A stretch of DNA of 64,000 nt. Source: Rhizobiales bacterium YIM 77505. Lineage in GTDB: Bacteria > Pseudomonadota > Alphaproteobacteria > Rhizobiales > Beijerinckiaceae. The position numbers and the translations under genes were made by a program. The stretch lies in the NCBI GenBank assembly GCA_000745135.1, contig JQNH01000001.1:806001-870000 (forward strand). Direction: 5' to 3'. Of the stretch, positions 17,148 to 25,894 are shown piece by piece. The notes under the pieces were generated by a model. It saw nothing but the letters and a program-made list of their open reading frames with translations. It did not search any database and was not told the DNA's origin. Numbering within the stretch: position 1 is the first letter of the stretch; each line of letters opens with the position of its first letter.

Positions 17148-18442
17148 CGCAGGATGATCTCGGCGCCGGTGCCGGCCGCGGAGGAGCTGGGAATGCTCCT
17201 TGGTGCCGCCTCGAGTTTCCACTCTCTTTTGCCAGCGCCGTTGATGGTGAGGGCATTGACGACCATGGTCACTGCATCGCCCTCGAGCCCGGATCCCCCG
17301 TTGAAGGTCAGATTGCGACTTGGAAGATAGACCAGACCCTTCAGGCGGTGGGTTGAAGCGCCTTCGAAGGCGATTGCCGAGCGCTGCAACCCGTTCGGCT
17401 CGAAGATGAGGATGTCGCGGTAGGCGCTTTGGGATGCGGCCGGGGCGGACAGGTCCACCGTCGAGGCGCCGTTGATCTGCAGGCTTGCATTAGCGTCGGC
17501 GAGAAAGAACGTCACGCCGGAACCGATGATGGACGAACCGCCGTCGACGGTCATCATCCCGTCCTTGATGACGTAAAGGCCCGGCTTCAGCCTGATCTCG
17601 TGTCGCCCCTTGAACAGGGTCGCGCCGCAATACACCCCCGGCTCGAGTTCCGTGGCTTGGCGGCCGCGGGGCGCCTCGAAGACCCTGTTGGTGAAGGTGC
17701 AGCCGAGGCTCGAGGGCTTCGGGATCTGGTTCGCAAAGGGATCGCCGGCGACCGCGCACCCGGTCTCCAAAGGGCCGAGCTTCGGCTGCCCGTTCGCGAT
17801 GTAGCCCGGTCCTCTCAGACAGATGCGCTTCGCATCGATGGTCGCATTGCCGTTGAACACCGCGCCGACATTGGCGCTCGTGTGCACATGGATCTCGCAA
17901 TGGGGAGCGGCCACCGTGACGCCCCCGTTGACCCGGAGCGTCTCAGCGGCGCTCGGATCCATCAACATGATGCAGACCTTGGCCGTGGTGCTGCTCGTCT
18001 CGCTTCGGACAAAACCCTCTGCGCCCGCGGCGATGTCGATTCCGCTCGTGCCGAGAACGCCCCCGAAGACGGAGCTGAGGCGGATCTTGACGCGTCCCCG
18101 CAGTCCCTGGCTCGTCGTCGGGGTGAAGGAGAGGGTGTCGATCAAGACGCCCTCGCGCGCCAGAGCGGCCCGAGCATGCGCCTCGGCCGCACCAGCCCGC
18201 CGGCTTGCAGGCGCCTTGAGGCCGGTCAACACGGCCGCATCGACGATGCTCTGCAGATTGCTCCGCATCTTGGCCGCGCGCGCATAATCGACGGCAGCGC
18301 CCGCCGCTGCGAGCACAGGGATGAGCGCAAGGGCGAAGATCGCCACGGCGCCGCCTCTCTCGTCGGCGGCGAAGCGGCGCATGGAGGCGCGGGATCCCGA
18401 TGCGCTCCTGCTTTCGTCGTGAGAGGCCCGTCCATCGATCAT
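17141..18442 (-). CDS. TadG-like protein (Flp-pilus-type N-terminus, right-to-left)
   Basis: 433 residues. After a short arginine-rich leader comes the TadE/TadG signature RRFAADERGGAVAIFALALIPVLAAAGAAVDYARA, quoted in parts: ADERGGAVAIFALAL, then AGAAVDYARAAKMRSNLQS, then DAAVLTG. This is a type IV pilin-like membrane anchor. The rest is a periplasmic/extracellular beta-rich domain with Cys pairs and repeated Gly/Asn motifs (VNGGVTVAAPHC, INGASTVDLS). ATG at 18442 is taken as the start; M21 (18382) is also plausible. No tad secretion genes are adjacent. Confidence 0.8.
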   Translation of the reverse strand: MIDGRASHDESRSASGSRASMRRFAADERGGAVAIFALALIPVLAAAGAAVDYARAAKMRSNLQSIVDAAVLTGLKAPASRRAGAAEAHARAALAREGVLIDTLSFTPTTSQGLRGRVKIRLSSVFGGVLGTSGIDIAAGAEGFVRSETSSTTAKVCIMLMDPSAAETLRVNGGVTVAAPHCEIHVHTSANVGAVFNGNATIDAKRICLRGPGYIANGQPKLGPLETGCAVAGDPFANQIPKPSSLGCTFTNRVFEAPRGRQATELEPGVYCGATLFKGRHEIRLKPGLYVIKDGMMTVDGGSSIIGSGVTFFLADANASLQINGASTVDLSAPAASQSAYRDILIFEPNGLQRSAIAFEGASTHRLKGLVYLPSRNLTFNGGSGLEGDAVTMVVNALTINGAGKREWKLEAAPRSIPSSSAAGTGAEIILRY

Positions 18443-18718
18443 GAGCTCAGCCTGGACGCCGAACCAAAGCCGGGGCTGAAGCGCTCGTTGTGAATTTTAG
18501 GTAACCACCGGCGCAAAGCACGCCGACGACGCCTCGCAGGGCGGGATGGTTGCCAAAGGATTGCCAGGGAGCGCGGCGTTGTTTGATCCGCCCCTGAGCC
18601 AGACCCCTTATGATGAATCAATCGGAAAGATGTGAGCGGGTTTTCAAGCCAACTGTCGTTACAAAATTTATGCGAATGAACGCTAGCGTAGGCGGCCTTG
18701 AAGCATGTGGGTCGTCGA

Positions 18719-20323
18719 ATGATCAGGTCGCTGCGTTCCTTCTCCCGCAACGAGGGCGGCGGAGTCGTCGTGCTCGCAGCTCTCGCCTTGCCGGTCGCCC
18801 TCTTCGCCGTGGGATCAGCAGTCGATTATTCGCGCGCTACGCATCTGAAGACGCGCCTGCAGGACGCCACCGACGCGGCGACGCTGGCCGCCGCCCGAAT
18901 GGCGGCCACGGCGAGCGACAAGGAGGTCCTCGACCTTGCGACGCAGGTCTTCAGGAGCAACATCTCGGACCCGACCGCCAAGATCGACTCCCTGAAGATC
19001 AGCGCCGGACGCCGCAAGCTGGAGGTCGAGAGCTCCGCCGGGTCTCCCACCATGTTCATGGGTCTCGTCGGCTACAAGCAGATCCCCGTTGGCGCGTTCT
19101 CTGCGAGCGAGATCTCCGACGACACCTATGAAATCGCGCTGGTGATGGACAATTCCGGCTCGATGGCGTCGAGCGCCGGTGGGTCGTCCAAGATGCAGGC
19201 GGCCAAGGATGCGGCGAAGAAGCTCGTCGACGCCATGATGTCCACCCAGCACTCGGCCAGCCGGACGCGGATCTCCATCGTGCCCTTCACGCTGGCCGTG
19301 AATGTGGGCAGCCAATACGCCACCGCCAGCTGGATGGACCGCCTCGGGTTGTCCTCCATCCACTTCGAGAACTTCACCCTGCCGGCGGGCTATGGGGGCG
19401 CGGGGCTGTCGCGGTTTACCCTGTTCGACGCCTTGAACATCCCCTGGGCCGGATGCGTCGAGACCCGTCCCGGCGACTACGCCACGAACGACGCGCCGCC
19501 CGATATCACGAAGCCGGACAGCTTCTTCGTGCCGATGGCGGCCCCTGATGAGCCAGGAAATGGGGGGCAGAGCACCTACCCGGTTCCCCAGCAGGGCGGC
19601 GGCTCCACCAACTGGAGCTACCCGAACAGCTATCTCAACGACAATGGCCCGGCCTGCGTCGGCGGCGACGTCACTTCCGCGGGCGAGTACGAGAAAGCCC
19701 AGAAGAAGGTTTGCAAATACGTCAACCCCAGCCTCCACACCAACGGCGGCCGGGGCCCGAACTTCAGCTGCAACGCCAAGCCGCTGCGCCGCCTGACGAA
19801 CGACAAATCGGCCCTGCATGCCGCGATCAACGCCATGGCGGCCGACGGCAACACCAACCTGCTCGAGGGCTTCATGTGGGGCTGGCGGACGCTGTCCCCC
19901 AACGCGCCCTTCGGCGACGGCCGTCCTTACAACAGGCCGGAGAACAGGAAGATCATCATCCTTCTGACCGACGGCATGAACGCCTGGAACGAGGCTAAAA
20001 ACCACAACAAGTCGGTCTATTCGCCCATGGGCTACTACACCAATGCCCGCCTCGGACCCGCGCCGAAGAACGCGAGCGAGGCGCGCGCTCAGATGGACGC
20101 GAAGACCTTGGCGGGCTGCACCAACGCCAAGGCCCAGGGCGTCACCGTCTATACCGTCGGCTTCAGCACGCCGAGGGACCCCATCGACGCCGCCGGCCTC
20201 AACCTCCTGAAGAAATGCGCGACGTCGCCCCAGACAGCCTATGTGGCGAATGATTCGGCGGCGATCATCACGGTGTTCGAGGAGATCGCGCGCAGCATCG
20301 GCGGCCTCCGGCTGACGCAATAG
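18719..20323 (+). CDS. TadG-like protein with von Willebrand factor A domain
   Basis: About 534 residues from ATG at 18719 (MIRSLRSFSRNEGGG); a TTG at 18698 is an alternative. The N-terminal pilin-like anchor reads GGGVVVLAALALPVALFAVG, then SAVDYSRATHLKTRLQDATD. A vWA domain follows, with the MIDAS start VMDNSGSM (DxSxS), then FTLAVNVG and IILLTDGMN. Such proteins are exported to the envelope and can mediate adhesion. It is divergent from a second TadG-like gene across a 276-base gap. An orphan pair without tadABC neighbours suggests they use a Tad system encoded elsewhere. Confidence 0.88.
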   Translation: MIRSLRSFSRNEGGGVVVLAALALPVALFAVGSAVDYSRATHLKTRLQDATDAATLAAARMAATASDKEVLDLATQVFRSNISDPTAKIDSLKISAGRRKLEVESSAGSPTMFMGLVGYKQIPVGAFSASEISDDTYEIALVMDNSGSMASSAGGSSKMQAAKDAAKKLVDAMMSTQHSASRTRISIVPFTLAVNVGSQYATASWMDRLGLSSIHFENFTLPAGYGGAGLSRFTLFDALNIPWAGCVETRPGDYATNDAPPDITKPDSFFVPMAAPDEPGNGGQSTYPVPQQGGGSTNWSYPNSYLNDNGPACVGGDVTSAGEYEKAQKKVCKYVNPSLHTNGGRGPNFSCNAKPLRRLTNDKSALHAAINAMAADGNTNLLEGFMWGWRTLSPNAPFGDGRPYNRPENRKIIILLTDGMNAWNEAKNHNKSVYSPMGYYTNARLGPAPKNASEARAQMDAKTLAGCTNAKAQGVTVYTVGFSTPRDPIDAAGLNLLKKCATSPQTAYVANDSAAIITVFEEIARSIGGLRLTQ

Positions 20324-20437
20324 AGGCGGGGAGGCGGCTCTGGCTCTGGCCGGGCTCCGGCGGCAAGGCTCAGCGGCGCCGGGCGCATTGCGGTCGGCGC
20401 CGATTTTCCGTTATCAGAGGCCCCGCACCCGCCATCC

Positions 20438-20513
20438 GGGCCCGTAGCTCAACGGTTAGAGCCGGCCGCTCATAACGGTCTGGTTGCAGGTTCGAATCCT
20501 GCCGGGCCCACCA
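20438..20513 (+). tRNA. tRNA with CAU anticodon, probably tRNA-Ile2
   Basis: A complete cloverleaf with acceptor stem GGGCCCG / CGGGCCC, D-arm GCTC...GAGC, anticodon stem GGCCG / CGGTC with loop CTCATAA (anticodon CAT), T-arm with GGTTCGAATCC, and an encoded CCA. The body resembles Escherichia coli tRNA-Ile2 (TAGCTCA-GGTTAGAGC, variable loop and anticodon arm) more than initiator or elongator Met. The C34 would then be changed to lysidine by TilS to read AUA. The identity is inferred from body resemblance. Confidence 0.92.
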
Positions 20514-20519
20514 ATGTTT

Positions 20520-23180
20520 TCAATAACTTGACGAGCCTCGTCGCGCTTCATAACCAGGAGCTGAGGGTTGCGGCGATGCGGACAGCGGCGAGGAGGTTGG
20601 CCGACAGAGAGGCTGGTCCGCAGCGCATCCGCGATGATCTTCGCTGGGCAACAGCGCCGAGCGATGAGGGATGTCCGCGGCCGCTCCAAGATAGGCCTGC
20701 TCCAATACCGGATCGCGGGCGAGCTCAGACGATGGGCCTGATTTCACAATCCTCCCGGTCTCCAGAAGGTAGGCGCGGTCGGACAGCGACAGGGCGTGGC
20801 CGGCCATTTGGTCGACGACGAGCAAGGTCACCCCTTCTTCGCGCAGCTGCTCCAGCGAGCCGAAAAGCTCATCCGCCGCGCGGGGAGCAAGGCCGAGCGA
20901 AGGCTCGTCCAGCATCAGCACCTTGGGCCGGGTGAGGAGGCCGCGCGCTACGGCGAGCATCTGCTGCTCGCCGCCCGACAGAAGCCCCGCTCGCTGGTGG
21001 AGGCGCTCACGCAGGCGTGGGAAGCGTTCGAGCATCGCTTCGATCTCGCCGCTGATGTCCACTCCGCGGCGGGCATGGGCGCCAAGTTGCAGGTTCTCCA
21101 GAACCGTCAGCTCCGGGAAGACCTGCCGCCCCTCAGGTACCAACACGATGCCCGCCCGCGCGCGCTGATGCGCCTCGAGCCGCTCCACCGGCGTTCCGGC
21201 GAGGCGGACCGCGCCCTGGGTGCGGGGCGGGGAAAGACCGGCGAGCGAGCGCATCAAGGTGGTCTTGCCGGCGCCGTTCGATCCCAGCACCGCCACCGCC
21301 TCTCCGCGCCCGACGGCGATTGCGACATCCGACAGCACGCCGGACGCGCCATAGGCGGCCGAGAGACCTTCCACCTCCAGCCCGGCCGCCGCCGCTTCGG
21401 AGCTGCGCGCTCTCGTGACGGTCCGGGCGCGCGGAGGCGCTCCTCCCACCTCTCCAAGATAGGCCTTCCGCACGGCGGGGTCGTTCCGCACCGTCTCCGG
21501 CGTGCCGTCCGCAATGCGACGTCCGGCGTCGAGCACGACGATATGGTCGGAGAGCGACATGACCATGCCCATGTCGTGCTCGACCAGGACGACGGTCACG
21601 CCCAGGCCAGAGATGCGGCGCAAGAGGCCGACGAGGGCATGCTTGTCGGCCTGCGACAATCCCGCGGCGGGCTCGTCCAAGAGCAGGACCTTGGGTCCAA
21701 CGGCCAACGCTCGGGCGATCTCGACCAGGCGCTTCTCGCCATGGGGCAGCTCCGCTGCGACGCGATGGGCGGAGCGCCCGGCGCCGACGAAGGCGAGGAG
21801 CTTCAATGCCTCTCTTTTTGCGTCGCGCCGGTTCCTGCCGCCGCCAAAGGAGCTGAGGAAGCCGCCGAGGCGGCCGGCCCGCGCGGCGAGCATCACGTTC
21901 TCGAGCGCCGTGAGGCTCCCGAAGAGTTGCGTCGTCTGGAAGGTGCGTGCAACGCCAAGCCGCGCGAGCCTGTGCGAAGGCAAGCCCGTGATATCGGCGG
22001 CGCCGAGCAAGACCTTTCCGGCCTGTGGGCGATAGAAGCCGCAGAGAAGATTGAGGGCGCTCGTCTTGCCCGCTCCGTTCGGGCCGATGATGCTGGTCAC
22101 GCGTCCGGGGTCGGCCGCGAACGAGACCTCCTGAACGGCGCGCACGCCGCCGAAGGCAATCGAGAGCCCGTCCACGACAAGTGGTTCGCCTGACCCGCTG
22201 CGCAGCGTCGGCCCAGTCTCGGCGGCAGGCGAGGGCGCTGGCGCGGCGCCGGCCCAGCCGCCAGCAAGGCGCGCGATCGTCCCGGCGATCCCGGAGGGCG
22301 CGAGCCGCAGCACCGCGAGGAGCAGCACGCCGAACAGGAGGAGCCGATACTCGGCAAAGCCTGCCAAGAGCTCCGGGAGGAGCACGACCACCGCCGCGCC
22401 GAGCACCGGGCCGATGGTGGTGCCTGCCCCGCCGACCATCACCGCGAGAAGGAAAAGGATCGACTGCAGGAAGGGGAACGAACTCGGGCTGATGAAGCCG
22501 TTGAGAGGCGCGAAGATCGCGCCGGCGAGCGCCGCCGCCGCGGCCGAGGTCACGAAGGCAGCGGTCCTGACTTGAACGAGGTCGATGCCAAGGGAGCGCG
22601 CCGCGGTCTCGGAATCGCGGGCGGCGCGCATGGCGAAGCCCCAGCCGCTCTCCCTCAGACGCGCGAAGACGATGAGCGCCGCCGCGACCAGCAGGATGCT
22701 GAGGATCGCAAGCCCGCGCTCGCCGAGCGGCACGCCCATGAGGCTTGGCGGCCTCGTGAGGATCAGGCCGTTGCCGCCGCCGGTGAGCTCCCGCCACTCG
22801 ACGGCTCCATGCTCGACGATGAAGCCGAAGGCGATGGTCATCATCGCAAGATAGGGCCCGCGCACACGCAGGGCCGGCATCGCGAGAAGGCCGCCGACAA
22901 TGCCGGCCACCACGATGCCCAGGCCTGCCGCAGCCAGGAAGGGCCAGCCGGCATTCTCCGTGAGGAGGGCGGTCGCGTAAGCGCCTATGGCCATGAATCC
23001 CACATGACCCAGGGATACTTGGCCCGCAAGGCCGAGCAGCACGTTGAGGCCGATGCAGGCAATGGCCGTCAGGGCCGTCGTCGCGATGAGGAACACGCCG
23101 TAGCTGTCGGCGGTGGCCGCATAACCCAGCGCGGCGGCTAGCAGGGCTGCGAAGCCGAGGGGACGAAGGAATGGGTTCAT
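20520..23180 (-). CDS. Fused branched-chain-amino-acid-type ABC transporter: LivM permease + LivG ATPase + LivF ATPase
   Basis: A single 886-residue frame carries three normally separate subunits. Residues 1-305 are a LivM-type permease (ACIGLNVLLGLAGQVSLGH, YLAMMTIAFGF). Residues 333-580 are a LivG-type ATPase: Walker A GPNGAGKT at 366-373, signature LPHGEKR, Walker B LLLDEPAAG, then VEHD. Residues 601-835 are a LivF-type ATPase: Walker A GSNGAGKT, signature LSGGEQQ, Walker B LMLDEPSLG. Alanine/proline-rich linkers of 25-30 residues join them. A 50-residue low-complexity tail follows and ends 6 bases from the tRNA gene. The start overlaps the livH stop (ATGA). With LivH it would form the complete membrane complex. 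Confidence 0.93.
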   Translation of the reverse strand: MNPFLRPLGFAALLAAALGYAATADSYGVFLIATTALTAIACIGLNVLLGLAGQVSLGHVGFMAIGAYATALLTENAGWPFLAAAGLGIVVAGIVGGLLAMPALRVRGPYLAMMTIAFGFIVEHGAVEWRELTGGGNGLILTRPPSLMGVPLGERGLAILSILLVAAALIVFARLRESGWGFAMRAARDSETAARSLGIDLVQVRTAAFVTSAAAAALAGAIFAPLNGFISPSSFPFLQSILFLLAVMVGGAGTTIGPVLGAAVVVLLPELLAGFAEYRLLLFGVLLLAVLRLAPSGIAGTIARLAGGWAGAAPAPSPAAETGPTLRSGSGEPLVVDGLSIAFGGVRAVQEVSFAADPGRVTSIIGPNGAGKTSALNLLCGFYRPQAGKVLLGAADITGLPSHRLARLGVARTFQTTQLFGSLTALENVMLAARAGRLGGFLSSFGGGRNRRDAKREALKLLAFVGAGRSAHRVAAELPHGEKRLVEIARALAVGPKVLLLDEPAAGLSQADKHALVGLLRRISGLGVTVVLVEHDMGMVMSLSDHIVVLDAGRRIADGTPETVRNDPAVRKAYLGEVGGAPPRARTVTRARSSEAAAAGLEVEGLSAAYGASGVLSDVAIAVGRGEAVAVLGSNGAGKTTLMRSLAGLSPPRTQGAVRLAGTPVERLEAHQRARAGIVLVPEGRQVFPELTVLENLQLGAHARRGVDISGEIEAMLERFPRLRERLHQRAGLLSGGEQQMLAVARGLLTRPKVLMLDEPSLGLAPRAADELFGSLEQLREEGVTLLVVDQMAGHALSLSDRAYLLETGRIVKSGPSSELARDPVLEQAYLGAAADIPHRSALLPSEDHRGCAADQPLCRPTSSPLSASPQPSAPGYEARRGSSSY

Positions 23181-24052
23181 ACCTTCTTCACCCCCGCTTG
23201 CCCCAGGAGGCCGTTCGGCAGCGCGAAGAGGATGAGGATGACGGCCGCGAAGGTGAGAATCTGGGTGTAGACCGAGCCCAGCGTGCTGGTGATCAAGGAC
23301 TCGATCACACCGAGGCAGACTCCCGCCAGCATGACGCCCCAGGCGCTGCCGAGCCCGCCGATGATCGCAGCGGCGAAAGCCTTGATGCCGAACAGCGTCC
23401 CCATGTCGGAGGACACGTTGAACAAGGGGGCGATGAGCAGGCCCGCGATTCCGGCGAGCACCGCTGAGACGGCGTAGCTCGTCGCGATCGTCCTGCGCAC
23501 GTCGATGCCCATGAGGCGCGCAGCATCGGGGTTCTGCACCACGGCCAGCATGGCGATGCCAAGGCGCGTGCGGCGCAAGAGAAGGTGCAGCGCGGCGGCG
23601 AGCGTAAAGCCAAGGACGGGGATGATGAGCTGCAGCGGATAGACGCCCGCGCCCTCCGCGAGCTGGATCGGCCTGACGGCGAGGCTCGAAGGAAAGCTCC
23701 GCGGCTCCTTGCCGAAGGTGAAGAGCACGAGGTTGTCGACGATGATGCCGACGGCGACCGTCGCCATGAGCCAGTTGTCGGAGCCGCGCTGCACGAAGGG
23801 CCGCACGACGAAGCGCTCCACGGCCGCTCCGTAAAGCGCGCAGAGGATAAGCACCATCGGGGCGGCGAGCGCGAAGGGCCAGCCCCAGAGCACGACAAAG
23901 AAGAAGCCGAGCACGGCGCCCAGGGTCATGGAGCTGCCCTGGGAGAAGTTCACCGTGCCGGAGACGGCGTAGGTCACGTGGAAGCCAAGCGCCAGGAGCC
24001 CGTACATGCTGCCGAGCGCAAGGCCGCTGACGAGGGCGGGAAGCAGGTTCAT
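23177..24052 (-). CDS. livH: Branched-chain-amino-acid-type ABC permease (LivH)
   Basis: 291 residues with about eight membrane segments. LivH motifs are visible: GLALGSMYGLLALGFHVTYA, NFSQGSSMTLGA, and AFAAAIIGGLGSAWGVMLAG. It pairs with the LivM part of the fused protein encoded directly downstream (4-base overlap). The binding protein gene lies 35 bases upstream, so livK-livH-livMGF form one leftward operon. Confidence 0.95.
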   Translation of the reverse strand: MNLLPALVSGLALGSMYGLLALGFHVTYAVSGTVNFSQGSSMTLGAVLGFFFVVLWGWPFALAAPMVLILCALYGAAVERFVVRPFVQRGSDNWLMATVAVGIIVDNLVLFTFGKEPRSFPSSLAVRPIQLAEGAGVYPLQLIIPVLGFTLAAALHLLLRRTRLGIAMLAVVQNPDAARLMGIDVRRTIATSYAVSAVLAGIAGLLIAPLFNVSSDMGTLFGIKAFAAAIIGGLGSAWGVMLAGVCLGVIESLITSTLGSVYTQILTFAAVILILFALPNGLLGQAGVKKV

Positions 24053-24087
24053 GCGCTATCCCGCCCGCCGGGCATGGTTCGCCGGCA

Positions 24088-25290
24088 TCAGTTCGTGACC
24101 GGCACGATCTGGTTGTCCTCGAAGCGGGTCCAGATGTAGTCGTTCTCGTTCAGGGCGTCGGGGTTCGTCGGCGAGAACGGCCGCTCGTAGGTCTTGATGA
24201 GCCCTTCGTAGCGATCGATGTTGAAAAGTGCCTCCCGGATGGCCTCGCCGTTGGTGCTGCCCGCCTTGGCGATCGCCAGCGCCGCCAGGTGCATGCCGTC
24301 ATAGGCGTTGGCGTAACCGACGGCCGGCGTGATGTCGCCGGGCCCTTTGATGTCGGGATACTTCGCCTTGAGGGCCGCGAGCACGCGCTCGCCCACGGGC
24401 GACTGCTTGCCGAAGAAGCTGTAGGTCTGAACGAAGATCACGTTCCGGGCGCTCGGCCCCGCGAGCTCCGTGAAGCGGCCGCCTGCCGGCCCCCAATGGG
24501 AGACGATCGGCGGCATCCAGCCCATACGGTCGAGCGACTTCACGACCTGGGAGGACGGCCCGACGTTGCCGACGAGAAACAGCACGTCCGCGCCCGCCTG
24601 CTTGAGGCGCGTGAGCTGCGGCACGACGTCGACATCGTTGCCCTCGAATTTCTCGACGCCGGCCGGTGCGATGTTCGCCTCTTTCAGCGCCGCGAGAAGG
24701 CCCCTTTCGTTGGACTCGCCCCAAGGATTGTTCACGAGGATGAGGCCCGGCTTCTTCGCGCTGAAATGCTTGACCGCATATTGGACCATGGCCTTGTCGA
24801 CCGAGTCGTCCATCGCGGAGACGCGGAAGGCGAAGTTCGGATTGGCGCCGTTGTGGGTGATGTTGGTGCCAGCGGCCCAGGGATCGATGAATGGCACCTT
24901 CGCACTGTTGATGAAGGGGACGATGGCGAGGGCCACGGGCGTGTCGAGCCCGCCGAACAGAACCGCCACCTTCTCACGCTGAACGAGCTCACGCGCGGCC
25001 AGCAAGCCCTTCGAGGGATTGCTCTCGTCGTCGCGCCTCACGAGTTCGAGCTTGCGGCCGAGCACCCCTCCCTTGGCGTTGATCTCGTCGATGGCGATGG
25101 TCAGTCCGCGGGTGAGCGCTTCGCCCGCCCGGGCCGACTGGCCGGAGAGCGCGGTGACAAGCCCGATCTTGATGGGGTCTGCGGCGAGCGTCGGACCGAC
25201 GAGGACCGAGGTCGCCGCGAGCGCAGCGCCAAGGCCGAGCGCCCTGCGGCGCGAGAGAGTTGCGAAACCGGCGAGACGGTCGAGCGCCAT
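24088..25290 (-). CDS. livK: ABC transporter substrate-binding protein (LivK-type)
   Basis: 400 residues from ATG at 25290 (MALDRLAGFATLSRRRALG), with GGGAGGACA upstream; the frame is open further upstream but without family likeness. The leader has SRRRALGLGAALAATS, a possible Tat-type or Sec signal, cut near TLAADP. The mature protein is a type I periplasmic binding protein (KIGLVTALSGQSARAGEALT, DDESNPSKGLLAARELV). Its operon is divergent from the NTF2/deacetylase/TetR genes, with a palindrome between. Context suggests a ureide or amide ligand rather than leucine; that is inference. Confidence 0.92.
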   Translation of the reverse strand: MALDRLAGFATLSRRRALGLGAALAATSVLVGPTLAADPIKIGLVTALSGQSARAGEALTRGLTIAIDEINAKGGVLGRKLELVRRDDESNPSKGLLAARELVQREKVAVLFGGLDTPVALAIVPFINSAKVPFIDPWAAGTNITHNGANPNFAFRVSAMDDSVDKAMVQYAVKHFSAKKPGLILVNNPWGESNERGLLAALKEANIAPAGVEKFEGNDVDVVPQLTRLKQAGADVLFLVGNVGPSSQVVKSLDRMGWMPPIVSHWGPAGGRFTELAGPSARNVIFVQTYSFFGKQSPVGERVLAALKAKYPDIKGPGDITPAVGYANAYDGMHLAALAIAKAGSTNGEAIREALFNIDRYEGLIKTYERPFSPTNPDALNENDYIWTRFEDNQIVPVTN

Positions 25291-25362
25291 CTGTGTCCTC
25301 CCGTTTGCCCCTCTCCGAGCACGGCGCCCCGGAGCCCTTCGGGCATTCCAACTGCTGCGGAA

Positions 25363-25392
25363 TTGACCGAAAGTAAGTATTTTCTTACAAAC
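25363..25392. promoter_or_regulatory. Candidate TetR operator A, in the livK / NTF2-like divergent promoter
   Basis: GTAAG-N6-CTTAC at 25373-25388, with further outer arms GACCG (25365-25369) and CGGTC (25392-25396) at equal distance. TTGACC (25363-25368) looks like a -35 element. The same inner palindrome recurs at 27,662-27,677, flanking the TetR gene on its other side. Confidence 0.65.
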
Positions 25393-25429
25393 GGTCGTGG
25401 TGGTGTCAAGCCGCGAGTCCGACGGAGCA

Positions 25430-25894
25430 ATGTCGATGCCAAGCTGGGAGACCGAAGCGGGCCGGATCGTCGAAGAATTCCTCGATGCATCCATGGTTCC
25501 CGACCCCGACCGCGCGCGCACCTACATGGCGCCCGATGTTTGCATCACCTTCACCGGCGGCAGGGTTTTCGATGATCCGAGCGGCAGCACCGGCTTCAAC
25601 GCCAAGCGATACGCCTGGGTGAAGAAGCGTTTCGAGCGGACGGACGTGGTCGCGGGCGCGACCGAAGAAGAGGCAATTGTCTACAATATCGGCACGCTCT
25701 ACGGCGCCTGGCCGGACGGTACGCCCTTCGAGGGCAACCGCTACGTGGACCGGTTCGTCGTCAGGCGCGGCAAGATCGTGAAGATGGACGTCTGGAACGA
25801 CAGCGCTGAGATCATCCTCGCGCGGGCGGGGCTCGCCGAGGATGGGGGCGCCGCCGTACCGGCGGCAAGGATTCAAGACGCGAGCGCCGCATGA
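25430..25894 (+). CDS. NTF2/SnoaL-like small protein
   Basis: About 154 residues from ATG at 25430 (MSMPSWETEAGRIVEEFLDA); an upstream GTG at 25397 is possible. The pattern of an N-terminal helix, RARTYMAPDVCITFTGG, and a C-terminal sheet with NRYVDRFVVRRGKIVKMDVW fits the NTF2-like/SnoaL fold (cone-shaped binding pocket; often isomerases, hydrolases or accessory proteins). Catalysis cannot be assigned. It overlaps the deacetylase-like gene by 4 bases (ATGA), so the two are likely made together and may act on the same compound. Confidence 0.75.
   Translation: MSMPSWETEAGRIVEEFLDASMVPDPDRARTYMAPDVCITFTGGRVFDDPSGSTGFNAKRYAWVKKRFERTDVVAGATEEEAIVYNIGTLYGAWPDGTPFEGNRYVDRFVVRRGKIVKMDVWNDSAEIILARAGLAEDGGAAVPAARIQDASAA

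Noticed and set aside
20438-20513. Calling the tRNA elongator tRNA-Met, or an integration site
   Set aside because: The body resembles tRNA-Ile2 more than Met, and no integrase or duplicated tRNA 3' end was found nearby.
25397-25429. GTG start for the NTF2-like gene
   Set aside because: ATG at 25430 gives the better fold start and leaves the operator fully upstream.
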